DNA of 64,000 nt, taken from the NCBI GenBank assembly GCA_020850695.1, contig JADZEF010000019.1:1-64000 (forward strand), in the 5' to 3' direction. Made by a program: the position numbers and the translations under genes. The number at the start of each line of letters is the position of its first letter. Positions within the stretch are counted from its first letter, which is position 1. Shown here piece after piece: positions 1 to 8,685 of this stretch. The stretch comes from Planctomycetaceae bacterium. Its GTDB lineage: Bacteria; Planctomycetota; Planctomycetia; Planctomycetales; Planctomycetaceae. The notes under the pieces are model-generated. The model was not told the DNA's origin. It ran no database searches and saw only the letters and a list, made by a program, of their open reading frames with translations.

Positions 1-2
1 AT

Positions 3-926
3 CAACCAGCCGTCCGTCACACAGAGGAGTCTTTGACTCGCCTCACCTCGATGCTGCTTGTGGGGGCACCGCCCGCCGATGTCCGTCGAAATTATCGAGC
101 GTTCAGTGAAAACTGGCGGGATTTGCAACAGACCCTCGCCAAGGAGACTCGGGATGACATCGTGCTGACCCGCCTGCGGATTGACGCGGATCGCCTCGCC
201 CGACGCCTCGATCTCTCAGTTCGCGTGTCCGGCCCTCTCTATGATCGTCTCACCGTCACGGCGCTCGCGCGGCAGTTGGTGACCACGACCGATCACCTCG
301 CCGACCAGTTCGCGATGGAAGGCACGCGGCCCCTCGTCGCCCTGCTGAGGCCGGCGGCCGAACGCGTGGAGCGCAAGGCGCTGGCCTTCGCGGCAGCCGT
401 CGAAACCGATGCTCCGTTTCACGAAGTCATTGCCCACTATCAAGCATTCGATGAAGAATGGAACGCGCTCGTTGCCAAGGCTGATCCCAACCCCGATGTC
501 GGCCCGCAGCTGAGACTCGCGGGGCAGATGGTCTGGCAAATCGAGCGGCGTCTTCATGAAACTCTCCTCGTCACTCCGCCGGTCTGGACCGACTTCGAGC
601 GTTATGCCGCGCGTGTCGCCCTGCTGCGGCGTGAGGCGGCGGCGCTGGCCGTGGCCATTCAATCGGTCTCGAACCCCCCGCGGCCGGGCCTCCCTGCCGA
701 CGAAGCCGAGCGTTTCTGGTGGAATATCCGCGAGTTCGAAAAGTCTCTCACCGGCAGCGACGCTTCCGAAATACAGCGGACGCGATGGAACGCTGTCCGA
801 TCGGCGTGGAACGACCTTCGTCCGAAACTCGCCGCCGTTCCACAGTCCACGATTTCAGCGGATGCCATCGTCAAGGAAATCGAAGGCCACCTGGGCACGC
901 TGGGGCAGCAGGCTTCGTCTCGCTGA
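3..926 (+). CDS. hypothetical helical repeat protein, 5' end outside window
   Basis: The reading frame is open to the left window edge, so the true start probably lies upstream. An in-frame TTG at 33 is the first possible start seen here. The visible 300 or so residues are charged, rich in Ala/Leu/Arg and predicted helical, with no signal peptide or membrane segment. A loose motif with aromatic-x-x-Phe followed by Trp-x-x-Leu recurs three times: NYRAFSENW, HYQAFDEEW, and near the C-terminus NIREFEKSL followed by SAWNDL. This suggests an internally duplicated helical bundle. I do not recognise the family and assign no function. The downstream neighbour is an unrelated small membrane protein on the same strand, 230 bp away. 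Confidence 0.6.
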   Translation, partial: QPAVRHTEESLTRLTSMLLVGAPPADVRRNYRAFSENWRDLQQTLAKETRDDIVLTRLRIDADRLARRLDLSVRVSGPLYDRLTVTALARQLVTTTDHLADQFAMEGTRPLVALLRPAAERVERKALAFAAAVETDAPFHEVIAHYQAFDEEWNALVAKADPNPDVGPQLRLAGQMVWQIERRLHETLLVTPPVWTDFERYAARVALLRREAAALAVAIQSVSNPPRPGLPADEAERFWWNIREFEKSLTGSDASEIQRTRWNAVRSAWNDLRPKLAAVPQSTISADAIVKEIEGHLGTLGQQASSR

Positions 927-1155
927 ACATGACGACGAAATCTGCTCTCGAGGCCATCCGTCACGATCTGCCGCGGGTACTTTGATCCGGCAAGGCCGCA
1001 ATCAGGCGACCAGAACTCAAGACGAACCGCGGCAGGATGCTTCTCGCGACGTCGGGTGTGGGATGATCCACTCATGACCGTTGAGCGTCGGAGTTGACCT
1101 GCCGTCAAATGGCCAATCACCATCCCGACGAAGACCCATATTCCGAGGACGCTCA

Positions 1156-1641
1156 ATGGTTATCGCAAGCCAGGCGATGAAGGGGGCCGTCGCGGGACTT
1201 GCCGCCACCGGCTTCATGACAGCGGCCATGGTCCTGGGGCGGCGGTTCCTTCCCAGGAACCAGCGTCAGACTCTTCCGCCGCAGGAGATCACTCAGTCGA
1301 TGCTTCGGAGAACAGGCTTGGCGCCGGCTCTCGACGGACAGCAGGAAATGGCGACCACGGCGGCTCTGCATCTCGGATACGGGGCGGCAGCCGGAAGTCT
1401 GTACGCCGGGTTGCCGCAGTCTGCCTCACAGAATGGAATTGCGAGCGGGATGGCTTACGGAGCGGCGGTCTGGGCCGCCAGTTACCTTGGATGGCTCCCC
1501 GCCCTCGGACTCCCTCCCGCCGCCCCGCGTGAGTCGGCATCGCGAAATCTGCTGCTGATCGCCTCTCATCTGGTCTATGGAGCAGCCTTGGGTGCGATCC
1601 TTTCTCACGGAGTTCCGAACTCCCCCGAACGCGAGCCGTAA
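1156..1641 (+). CDS. small multi-helix membrane protein (DUF1440/YagU-like)
   Basis: I chose the ATG at 1156 because a GAGGA box (1145-1149) lies six bases upstream. The longer frame from 1081 would add 25 polar residues with no initiation signal. The 161-residue protein has about four hydrophobic Gly/Ala-rich segments (roughly residues 5-25, 70-90, 93-110 and 132-152), so it should be an inner-membrane protein. Short motifs such as ALHLGYGAAAGSLYAGL resemble YagU/DUF1440-type proteins, whose function is poorly known. The family assignment is by pattern only. It stands alone, convergent with recQ. Confidence 0.65.
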   Translation: MVIASQAMKGAVAGLAATGFMTAAMVLGRRFLPRNQRQTLPPQEITQSMLRRTGLAPALDGQQEMATTAALHLGYGAAAGSLYAGLPQSASQNGIASGMAYGAAVWAASYLGWLPALGLPPAAPRESASRNLLLIASHLVYGAALGAILSHGVPNSPEREP

Positions 1642-1810
1642 CGGTTTCAGCACAGGGATGCCGCACCGCGTTGACTCGCATCGGATTTCACGCGTCGCAT
1701 GAGTTGTACTCACCCAGGTTCTACCGATGTGCCGCAGGGACTGAGATCGAGTGCAAGGGGGCGGGACTGAAGGACTCTTTCTCGCCACGCCTTCGTTCGC
1801 GTCCCAACGC

Positions 1811-3277
1811 TCACGGACCGGCGCCGCAACGGTCGCAATGTCCGCAGCGCTCTTCAGGGAGTTCCTGCCGGTCGAAATAGTCGAGCAGACGCCGCCATCG
1901 GCAGCCCGGGCCTTCCGCATACTCGATCATCTGCTGCAGACGAATCTGGTCCCGTTCACCGCGTTCCTTGTACGACCTTCCGACACGTTCCAACTGGTCG
2001 CGCGTCAGTCCGGTGTCGGCGAGTCGATAGCGAGTCCGCTTTTCACGGACGACGATCCCGCGATTCTCGAAGAGCGCGAGGCAGATCTTCGTCCGGGTTT
2101 TCGAGAGAGGGGAGATGGCCTGGATCTCGTCAAAGGTCGGCGTCGAACCGCGTTCCGAGAGACTCTTGAGCGCGTGGTAAGCGTTGACCAGATCGGAATC
2201 GTCCGGATATCGCTTGCCTTGGAAAAACCGCTGCAGTCGCCGGTCCTCGGGATCGTAGAGGAGCGTACAGACCGACGGATTGCCGTCGCGCCCTGCCCGT
2301 CCGATCTCCTGATAGTACGGCTCAACCGCTCCGGGGAATTGATAGTGGATGACATACCGGATATCGGGCTTGTCGATCCCGAGGCCGAACGCGTTGGTTG
2401 CCACAATCGTCGTGAGCCGCCCTTCCATGAAGGCATCCTGTGCGGCATGCCGGGCGCGGGCTCCCAACTGTCCGTGGTAGAGTGCCGCTTCGAAGCCGTT
2501 CGATTGGAGAAATTCGGCAATTCGCTTGACGGCCGCCACCGTGGCCGCATACACGATTCCCGAACCTTCGGAACGACGCAAGGTCTCCAGAAGCAGCGGT
2601 TGCTTCCGTTGGTCTCCCGGCGACTCCTGAACGGCGACGCGAAGGTTCGGCCGGTAGAAGCCGGTATGAACAATCTCTGCATCGCGCATCTTGAGCTGTG
2701 CCAGGATGTCGTCGATGACATCGGGCGTCGCGCTGGCCGTGAGGGCCAGGATCGGTGGACGTCCGAGATCCTCGATGGCCACGCCCAGGGACAGAAACTC
2801 CGGGCGGAAGTCATGTCCCCATTGGCTCACGCAATGCGCTTCGTCGACTACGAACAGGTCGATCGTCCGTCCCCGCAACAGGTCGCGAAAGGCGGGGTCG
2901 GCCATCCGCTCGGGCGTTGAGTAAACAAATTGTGCAGTTCCATCGCGGACCGCCGACTCCGATTCCGTCCATTCCGCCTGACTGACGCTGCTGTTGAACA
3001 CGGCGACCTGTTGACCCATTTCCCGCAGCCGGTCCGCCTGATCCTTCATCAGGGCAATCAGCGGACTGACCACGACCGTCATTCCTTCCAGCGCCAGTCC
3101 CGGCAGCTGAAAGCAAAGGCTCTTGCCCGAACCCGTGGGCATGATGACCAGCGTGTCGGCGCCTTCCAGTGTCGCGGCGATCGCTTCTGCCTGCCCCGGT
3201 CGAAACTGACGAAATCCGAAGTGTTCCCGCAACTGCGATCGGAGTTCGCGTCGAACGCGGGGAGCAAGAGCCGACAT
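1811..3277 (-). CDS. recQ: RecQ-family ATP-dependent DNA helicase
   Basis: A 3'-5' DNA helicase acting in recombination and replication-fork repair. With the start at 3277 the protein has 488 residues. Superfamily 2 motifs are clear: Walker A PTGSGKS (47-53), SPLIALMKDQ (71-80), DEAH (145-148) with the RecQ aromatic loop SQWGHDF just after it, ALTASAT (178-184), and motif VI QEIGRAGRDG (323-332). C-terminal cysteines (C459, then CGHCDRC at 478-484) match the RecQ zinc-binding site. The zinc cluster ends the protein, with a winged-helix-like stretch (about 375-425) before it, and there is no HRDC domain. E. coli RecQ has zinc site, winged helix, then HRDC. The longer upstream frame to 3385 lacks conserved sequence. 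No Shine-Dalgarno is visible. Confidence 0.93.
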   Translation of the reverse strand: MSALAPRVRRELRSQLREHFGFRQFRPGQAEAIAATLEGADTLVIMPTGSGKSLCFQLPGLALEGMTVVVSPLIALMKDQADRLREMGQQVAVFNSSVSQAEWTESESAVRDGTAQFVYSTPERMADPAFRDLLRGRTIDLFVVDEAHCVSQWGHDFRPEFLSLGVAIEDLGRPPILALTASATPDVIDDILAQLKMRDAEIVHTGFYRPNLRVAVQESPGDQRKQPLLLETLRRSEGSGIVYAATVAAVKRIAEFLQSNGFEAALYHGQLGARARHAAQDAFMEGRLTTIVATNAFGLGIDKPDIRYVIHYQFPGAVEPYYQEIGRAGRDGNPSVCTLLYDPEDRRLQRFFQGKRYPDDSDLVNAYHALKSLSERGSTPTFDEIQAISPLSKTRTKICLALFENRGIVVREKRTRYRLADTGLTRDQLERVGRSYKERGERDQIRLQQMIEYAEGPGCRWRRLLDYFDRQELPEERCGHCDRCGAGP

Positions 3278-3381
3278 GGCGGCGGAGTCCAATAGAGACA
3301 GTCTGAAGCGAAGACTCGCCGCGACCGCCGGGGGCGGACCGCGGCGAGTCCTGTGAGAAACACTGCGGAGAAGCCGTCGGA

Positions 3382-3888
3382 TCACTCGTCTTCCGACTGC
3401 CCCACCGCTTCAAAGTTGATCTGCTCGGCGAGGCTCGTCAGCTTCTGGTCGGTTTCCTTTTCCTCTTCGAGCGTCTGCTCCAGCAGGTCGGCCGCCTGAT
3501 CCATTCCCAGCTGGCGTGCGTAAGCCACGAGCGTGCCGTACGCACAGATCTCGTAGTGCTCCACTTTCTGGGCACAGGCGATGAGACCGGCATCCATGGC
3601 CGGCGACTCCAGCTCGCCTTCTTCCATCAGCTCCGTTCCTTCTTCGATCAACCCTTCCATCCCGACGCACCGCTTGGCGCGGGGCGACTTCTCCAGCATG
3701 GCGAAAACCTGCTCGATGCGTTCGACTTGCTCCTCGGTCTGCTGCCGGTGTTCCTCGAACGCGGCCTGCAGTTCCTCCGACTCGGTCGCCTTCGCCATTT
3801 TCGGCAGCGCCTTCAGAATCTGTTTCTCGGCGTGCAGGATGTCACGGAGTTCCTGCTGAAAAAGATCTTCGAGGGTCTTGAGGCTCAT
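3382..3888 (-). CDS. DUF892 (YciE/YciF-type) ferritin-like stress protein
   Basis: A four-helix ferritin-like protein of the DUF892/YciE family, induced by osmotic or oxidative stress in other bacteria. The 168-residue product opens with the typical TLEDLFQQELRDILHAEKQ, contains EEHRQQTEEQVERIEQVF, and carries the second half-site EHYEICAYGTL with a late EEEKETDQKL helix. These Glu/His positions are the usual di-metal ligands. The start at 3888 is supported by GGAG eight bases upstream; the longer frame adds 14 unrelated residues. It lies just 5' of recQ on the same strand (104-bp gap), with other stress-type genes following on the other side. Confidence 0.88.
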   Translation of the reverse strand: MSLKTLEDLFQQELRDILHAEKQILKALPKMAKATESEELQAAFEEHRQQTEEQVERIEQVFAMLEKSPRAKRCVGMEGLIEEGTELMEEGELESPAMDAGLIACAQKVEHYEICAYGTLVAYARQLGMDQAADLLEQTLEEEKETDQKLTSLAEQINFEAVGQSEDE

Positions 3889-4268
3889 GGTGTCGACTCC
3901 TGTGGGAAATACGAGAACCCTTCCGGACAATCCGTTCGGACCTGCAAGCGGCGTGCCGCATCCTCATCGCGTGCGAGAGATCGAGAGCCCCGGAAATGGC
4001 ACCATGAATCCCTTCAGGGCGTCGGACGCCATCGCGCGGATGTTGCACAAGCTGGTCGAACAGTGGCCGGGAGATCGCTTCGCGAGAAGGAGCGCGACAT
4101 CGGACATCGCCGCTCATTGACGGCGGCGCGGACAAAAACACTCCCTTCGCCTGGCGTTTGACCCGGGACGGTCCGGAATTTTCTCTCGGATTCCTCCGCC
4201 TGAGAGGCAATCGATGACATCCCAGACACCTTCGATCGCATTCCTCAATTTCGATCTCATCCCTCAAT
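3889..4268. other. divergent intergenic region, no gene seen
   Basis: 380 bp between the divergent DUF892 gene and the ImmA-like gene. Short open frames here have no conserved sequence or ribosome site. It must hold the promoters of both flanking genes, but I cannot point to a convincing -35/-10 pair. Confidence 0.5.
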
Positions 4269-4850
4269 ATGACCTCCCATCAGCAGCTGATCGCGCGACT
4301 GGAAACCTGGGCGGCGGACCACGGCATTCACGTCTCGAAACGCGAGATGACGATCGACAAAGCGGGCGAATTCGACGGCCTGCAAATTGTCCTGAACCGC
4401 GATTACGGAGTGGAAGAGCGGGCGTACTATCTGGCCCATTCGTTGGGGAGCATTCTCGGATGGTGCCTCGACCGGGACCGGGTCCAACAGATGTTTGATG
4501 AACTAGAGGCCGTCAAGGAGCCGCAAAACCGAGAATCCGCGCGGCTGGAGTCGGCGATTGATGCCTATCGACAATTCGAGACGATGACATCCGAGTTCGC
4601 GGTTCAATTGCTCGTCGAACTCGGGTTCCGCGAGCTGGTGCCCGGCTACTCCAACTTCTTCCGTGCGGACATCGAGGCAATGACCGTCTTCCACCGGACC
4701 GGCGTGGCTCCGGTGTGGCGGGAGTTCTTTCGAAGGTGGAATGACGGCGTTCGCCAGGGTGAGCGCAACGTCATACTCTTTGCTCCTCGGCCGATTCCGT
4801 CATTCCAGCCGATCCGAATCGAGACGCAGGAAGTGCTCCAGCAGCAATAG
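4269..4850 (+). CDS. ImmA/IrrE-like protein with a degenerate metal site
   Basis: The 193-residue protein shows the layout of ImmA/IrrE-type metallopeptidases, but the zinc motif is damaged. The helix ERAYYLAHSLGSILGW lines up with the usual LAHELGH, so the catalytic Glu is Ser and the second His is Ser. A following helix, FETMTSEFAVQLLVELGF, corresponds to the family segment ANEFAAELLMP and keeps the Glu. The peptidase chemistry should therefore be lost while the fold may persist as a binding module. No helix-turn-helix is attached. The start is the first ATG in frame; no strong Shine-Dalgarno is visible. The family match is inferred from motif spacing only. It sits within a cluster of stress-type genes. 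Confidence 0.6.
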   Translation: MTSHQQLIARLETWAADHGIHVSKREMTIDKAGEFDGLQIVLNRDYGVEERAYYLAHSLGSILGWCLDRDRVQQMFDELEAVKEPQNRESARLESAIDAYRQFETMTSEFAVQLLVELGFRELVPGYSNFFRADIEAMTVFHRTGVAPVWREFFRRWNDGVRQGERNVILFAPRPIPSFQPIRIETQEVLQQQ

Positions 4851-5024
4851 AACCCTGCGACCCGGCCGTCGCCCGGTTTGTTCACCACGGGAAGACCCGG
4901 CAATGCCACCGGCGGAGTTGCGATCCGGCGCCGACGTTCTACTGCCTGTAGAAGATGAAGTAGGAAATAGAAAGGGGCGACGACTGACGTCGTCGCCCCA
5001 AGCCTGCAAACCGACTCCCACTCG

Positions 5025-5543
5025 TTACGGCGCGGTCTTGCCCGTCAGCGGCTTCGTCCGGCCACCGCACGCGGTCAGGATGCGACGGGCTTCCGCCTGC
5101 CGGTCATCGGAGGTCACGGTGACGAGCGTTCGGCCCGACTTCAGTTCCGTTTCGTATTCGCGGGCGTCGTTCTCCGGAATCCCCATTCCGATCATTGCTC
5201 CGGTCAGGCCGGCAACCGCTGCTCCGGCTCCGGCGTTCGACAGGATGACGCCGAGCGTTCCTGCGGCAAGGGCCGGCCCGATCACGGGAATCGCGCCGGA
5301 GAGGACTCCCAAACCGACCAGGGCTCCGACGCCGGCACCGATGGCAGCACCCGCGACTCCCCCTTCCTCGGCTTCGGTTTCGTCCGCTGCTTCCTTGTGG
5401 ACCTTTCCCGTCTCCGCGTCGCGCCCGACGATTCCGATCTCACTGTTGCTGAAGTTCGCTCGCTGCAGCTCCTCAACAGCCCGGACGGCGGCGTCCCGAG
5501 TCTCGAAGATTGCGCCGGTCGTCGTATGCGTCATGGTGGCCAT
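5025..5543 (-). CDS. general-stress 17M-like protein with glycine-zipper membrane segment
   Basis: The N-terminal part (GAIFETRDAAVRAVEELQRANFSNSEIGIVGRD) matches the 17M/YflT-type domain found in general-stress proteins. It is followed by an acidic linker (about residues 54-60) and a long Gly/Ala-rich hydrophobic stretch (about 62-125), likely a membrane-inserting glycine zipper. The C-terminus (YETELKSGRTLVTVTSDDRQAEARRIL) repeats the ferredoxin-like half seen in the family. I chose the ATG at 5543 because GGGGAG lies seven bases upstream; an ATG at 5558 is the alternative. The frame upstream of that is non-conserved. It is 100 bp downstream of the DUF883-type gene on the same strand. Confidence 0.8.
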   Translation of the reverse strand: MATMTHTTTGAIFETRDAAVRAVEELQRANFSNSEIGIVGRDAETGKVHKEAADETEAEEGGVAGAAIGAGVGALVGLGVLSGAIPVIGPALAAGTLGVILSNAGAGAAVAGLTGAMIGMGIPENDAREYETELKSGRTLVTVTSDDRQAEARRILTACGGRTKPLTGKTAP

Positions 5544-5644
5544 CGTCTCTCTCCCCATCGAAAGTCCAACCGTTCCATGCAACCGAAGGAAACGCTCTCC
5601 GGTCGCGTCAAGACGTCGACTGCTTGCGGTTTCCAGCCGCGAAA

Positions 5645-5989
5645 TCACCGGGATCCGAACAGGAGGCGGCCCACCATGAACCCCGCCGCAACGCCGATAC
5701 CCATCGACCAGGCCATGGACTGCCATGGATTCTGCTCGATCGTCTGTTGTCCTTCCCGACCGAGAGCTTTCAACCGGTTCAGCGAGGACGTGCAACCTTC
5801 AACGGCGCCTTCCACGAAATGGGAAACTTCGCCCAGATCGCGTCCGGTCTTTCGCTGAACGACTCCCACGAGTTCGGGAATGCTGTTTCCCGCCGCATGG
5901 AGATCCTGCAAGTTCACCAGGCCCCATTGCCGGACAATGCGCTGGCGAACCTGATCCCAGTCGGTGCCTGCCATGAGTTGCGAGCTCAT
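5645..5989 (-). CDS. CsbD/DUF883 (ElaB/YqjD)-type membrane-anchored protein
   Basis: A 114-residue protein. The N-terminal segment DWDQVRQRIVRQWG resembles CsbD stress proteins. The middle is a charged helix. The C-terminus ENP-WQSMAWSMGIGVAAGF ends in a transmembrane helix and Arg, exactly the tail layout of ElaB/YqjD/DUF883 proteins, which bind ribosomes or the membrane in enterobacteria. The start is well set: AAGGAG lies six bases before the ATG at 5989. With the glycine-zipper gene downstream it forms a probable small stress transcription unit. Confidence 0.78.
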   Translation of the reverse strand: MSSQLMAGTDWDQVRQRIVRQWGLVNLQDLHAAGNSIPELVGVVQRKTGRDLGEVSHFVEGAVEGCTSSLNRLKALGREGQQTIEQNPWQSMAWSMGIGVAAGFMVGRLLFGSR

Positions 5990-6004
5990 CAGATGCTCCT
6001 TTCG

Positions 6005-6283
6005 TTACACGTGCGGCTCTGTGGTGGCGATCGAATTCGCTCCGCAGTACGCCGCACGATCAAGTGTTGTGAAACAGTCGTGGTCCTGCTCGTCCGCTGC
6101 CGCGACCGCATCAAAGTCAATCCGATTCATGCACTGCTCGTCCGTTTCCTCTTCATCCCGCGTTCCTTCCAGACGATCCGCCGTGTCTCCCAGTCCGGGC
6201 ATCGTCAGCCAGGGAGACCGTTCAAGAGGCAGTCCGGGCAATCGCATCATCATCCCGTAAGCAACTGCCATGCCGGGCGACAC
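6005..6283 (-). CDS. possible small acidic hypothetical protein
   Basis: A 92-residue frame (GTG at 6283, or ATG at 6271 giving 88 residues) that fits in the gap between the hydrolase gene and the DUF883-type gene, all on one strand. It has an acidic centre (EGTRDEEETDEQ) and no recognisable domain. It is kept only because it fills the operon-like gap with correct orientation and spacing (15 bp to the next start). Codon bias is unremarkable and no Shine-Dalgarno is clear, so it could be a chance frame. Confidence 0.28.
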   Translation of the reverse strand: MSPGMAVAYGMMMRLPGLPLERSPWLTMPGLGDTADRLEGTRDEEETDEQCMNRIDFDAVAAADEQDHDCFTTLDRAAYCGANSIATTEPHV

Positions 6284-6304
6284 CAGGTTCGTTGCAGCGA
6301 TGGC

Positions 6305-7564
6305 TCAGGCCGAGACCCGTTGGCCGGCAGGAACGTCGGTCGCGACGACAGTGCTGAGGAGCGCCGAGAAGTCCTGGTTCCGCTCCATCAGACCGAGGTG
6401 CCGGGCGGGAGCCAGGGTCTCAAGACGGGCTGACGGGATCCTGGATGCCATGAACTGGCTCGCTTCAGGCAGACACACAGGGTCGCTCTCCGCAGCGATC
6501 ACTTGGACGGGAATGGTGAGACGGGTGAGCGCGTCCTGCGCGTCGTAGCGCAGCATGCCCAGCGCTCCGCGGGCCAGCACGGCAGGAGATGTCTGGACGG
6601 TATAACTCGACGCCAAGTTGAGTTGTCCCCGCGTTTCCGTTCCTGCGAACGATTGACGCGCTGTCGATCGATGGGCCGACCCGTTGAGGTAGCTCAGCCA
6701 GTTCATCAGCCAGACCACGGGGGACAGCCAGATGGTCAAATGCAGGAGAGGTTCGATCAGCGGCTTCTGCAGTGCCGAGTAGAGCCCGCTCATCGACATG
6801 GTGCGCAGCGGATTCGTGTAGGTCGTATGGACCAGGACAGCAGAGGCGACGCGGCTCCCCAGAAGTTCTGGAAACAGCCGACAGAGAGTCAGGACCGTCA
6901 TGCCTCCAAGGCTGTGTCCCACGAGCGTGACGGGTTGCGTCGCCGTGGCCTCGATCACGGCGCGGAGATCCGATGCCAGACGCTCAGTCCCGTAGTCGTT
7001 GTTGACGGCCGGCGACGAGCGTCCGTGTCCCGGCAGATCCCAGAAGACGAGGCGAAATTTCGGCCCGAGTTGCTGTTTCACGTAGTAGAACGCATCGGAA
7101 TCATTTCCCCAGCCATGGGTGAGAACGAGCGCCGGAGCGTCTGCCGGGCCGATGATCTGGACCTCGAGCGTCGTGCCGTCCGGGCGTACAATCTGTCGAA
7201 TCTCGCCCTGACGATCGGCGTGCGGCTCGTCACTTCCCGAGCGACGAAAGAGGAGCGGGGAAGTCACGAACCGCCCCAGCGTGCCCACGATGGTCAACAA
7301 GAGGGCCCCGGCGAGGAAGGCCGTGGGGCGATCCCAACCGGGCCGCCAATGCGAGAGACGCTCACCAAAAGATGCTGGCGATCGACGAGGCAATTCGCTC
7401 TGGACCGGAATCTGGCGAGGGTCCGACTCGGAGACCACCGGCGCGACCGGCTCCGGTAGCTCCCGAGCCCATCGAGCGAAGAAGTAGACACTTCCTCCAA
7501 GGATCGCGACGGCGACCAGGCCGCGGAACCACATGCCCAGAATCGCTGAGGGCAGAAAAGGCAT
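6305..7564 (-). CDS. membrane-anchored alpha/beta-hydrolase
   Basis: A 419-residue hydrolase anchored by two N-terminal membrane helices (about residues 12-30 and 81-105) separated by a Pro-rich loop. The catalytic domain starts near 120: oxyanion HGWG (150-153), nucleophile elbow GHSLGG with Ser218, acid Asp361 in AAESDP, and His389 in ARHLGLME. The class is that of esterase, lipase or haloperoxidase-like enzymes; the substrate cannot be told. AAAGGA six bases upstream supports the ATG at 7564. It heads a minus-strand run with the DUF883 and 17M-type genes, suggesting an envelope-stress role. Confidence 0.85.
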   Translation of the reverse strand: MPFLPSAILGMWFRGLVAVAILGGSVYFFARWARELPEPVAPVVSESDPRQIPVQSELPRRSPASFGERLSHWRPGWDRPTAFLAGALLLTIVGTLGRFVTSPLLFRRSGSDEPHADRQGEIRQIVRPDGTTLEVQIIGPADAPALVLTHGWGNDSDAFYYVKQQLGPKFRLVFWDLPGHGRSSPAVNNDYGTERLASDLRAVIEATATQPVTLVGHSLGGMTVLTLCRLFPELLGSRVASAVLVHTTYTNPLRTMSMSGLYSALQKPLIEPLLHLTIWLSPVVWLMNWLSYLNGSAHRSTARQSFAGTETRGQLNLASSYTVQTSPAVLARGALGMLRYDAQDALTRLTIPVQVIAAESDPVCLPEASQFMASRIPSARLETLAPARHLGLMERNQDFSALLSTVVATDVPAGQRVSA

Positions 7565-8128
7565 TTCGAGTCCTTTCTATTGTTCTCTTGTACGGCTGAT
7601 GGATCCGGATTGCGCAATATGAAGAGTGAACCGCCAGGGGACGGCTGCATTGGGCAGGCGACGTCTTGAATGGCCCCTTGCGCGACTGCGCAAGCACATC
7701 GCATGCCCCGGAGCCTCGGATTGGTTATGGGCTCTGTCGAACCCGGCGCGAGTTCTGCCGAGGGGACGCGCACCGAACAATTCGGTCTCTGATCACCTCT
7801 CGAAGGACTCGAGGATGGCGGCACTGACGGAAGTAGTTCGCGGTGCCGCATCTCGCCGATGAGTCTGCCGTTGATTCCTCAACGCGCAGTGTGACCATTT
7901 CCGCCCCGTCCGATCTGCCGTCCGGCGAAATGGTCTCGTGCCCGACGTCGACACATCCCGGTAGGCGTCTCAGTCATGGGCTGAGGCGGCGGCCGTTTCC
8001 GTCCAGTCGTGGAGACAAATCGTATCCCCTGTGGGCGATCGTCCCGAATGGAACAGGAACTGCGAAACGAACGGCGGAGTTCAACTCGTCGTTCGAGCAT
8101 TTCGCCACGACCTCACGGATATCGACAC
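7565..8128. other. 564-bp divergent intergenic region with one imperfect palindrome
   Basis: No open frame here has conserved sequence or a convincing start. The one structure I see is an inverted repeat with arms GACCATTTC (7893-7901) and GAAATGGTC (7926-7934), extended by CGCC/GGCG with one bulge. It could be an operator for the divergent genes or a stem in a leader. Confidence 0.4.
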
Positions 8129-8614
8129 ATGGAATCGCAACGAATGTCGACTGCGGTTGGGACGGTAGAACCCCGCACGAGCCACGCGGCGGATGCCCGA
8201 TTGCTTCCCAACCTTCGGAGGGATATCGACGACGGATTGCCGACGGAACCGTCTCCGCGGGCGGCACGAATGGCACGAGCCCTCGGCTGGTTCAGCATTG
8301 GTCTGGGACTCGCCGAGGTTCTCGCACCACGCGCCATGGCGCGAATCATCGGCCTGGGCGAGGACTACCCACGACTCATGCCGCTGATGGGTGTCCGAGA
8401 GATTGCCACCGGCTGTGGCATTCTAGCCAGCACCAATCCTGCCCCCTAGCTTTGGATGCGGGTCGTCGGAGATGCCGTCGACCTTTCTCTGCTGGGCGCG
8501 GCCATGACCGACGACGACGCGCGGCTCGGCTGCGTTCAGCGCACCACCGCAGCCGTCGCAGGAGTCACGGCGCTCGACGTCCTGTCCGCCGTCCAGCACA
8601 GCGCTGGTGAATGA
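8129..8614 (+). pseudogene. small cyclase/dehydrase-type membrane protein interrupted by in-frame TAG
   Basis: The frame from ATG 8129 encodes a helical membrane protein (ALGWFSIGLGLAEVLAPRAM, then MGVREIATGCGILASTNPAP) that stops at a TAG at 8447-8449. The same frame continues without any shift: LWMRVVGDAVDLSLLGAA, then AAVAGVTALDVLSAVQ, ending with TGA at 8612-8614. Relatives of this small membrane-domain family read through this point with Trp-Leu-Trp, so TAG most simply reflects one G-to-A change of a TGG codon. Everything after the stop still looks protein-like, so the mutation is recent, or the stop is read through. The next gene starts 71 bp downstream on the same strand. Confidence 0.75.
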
Positions 8615-8685
8615 GCGGCATACCGGCTTCTCCTTGGTGCCACCCGCACCCGAGATCATTCCACACGCTCCGCAGGAGTCTGGCG

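Noticed and set aside
7843-8610. 255-codon frame covering the broken membrane protein
   Set aside because: It is in another frame, Arg/Ser-rich and without domain; the broken-gene frame is clearly the protein-like one.
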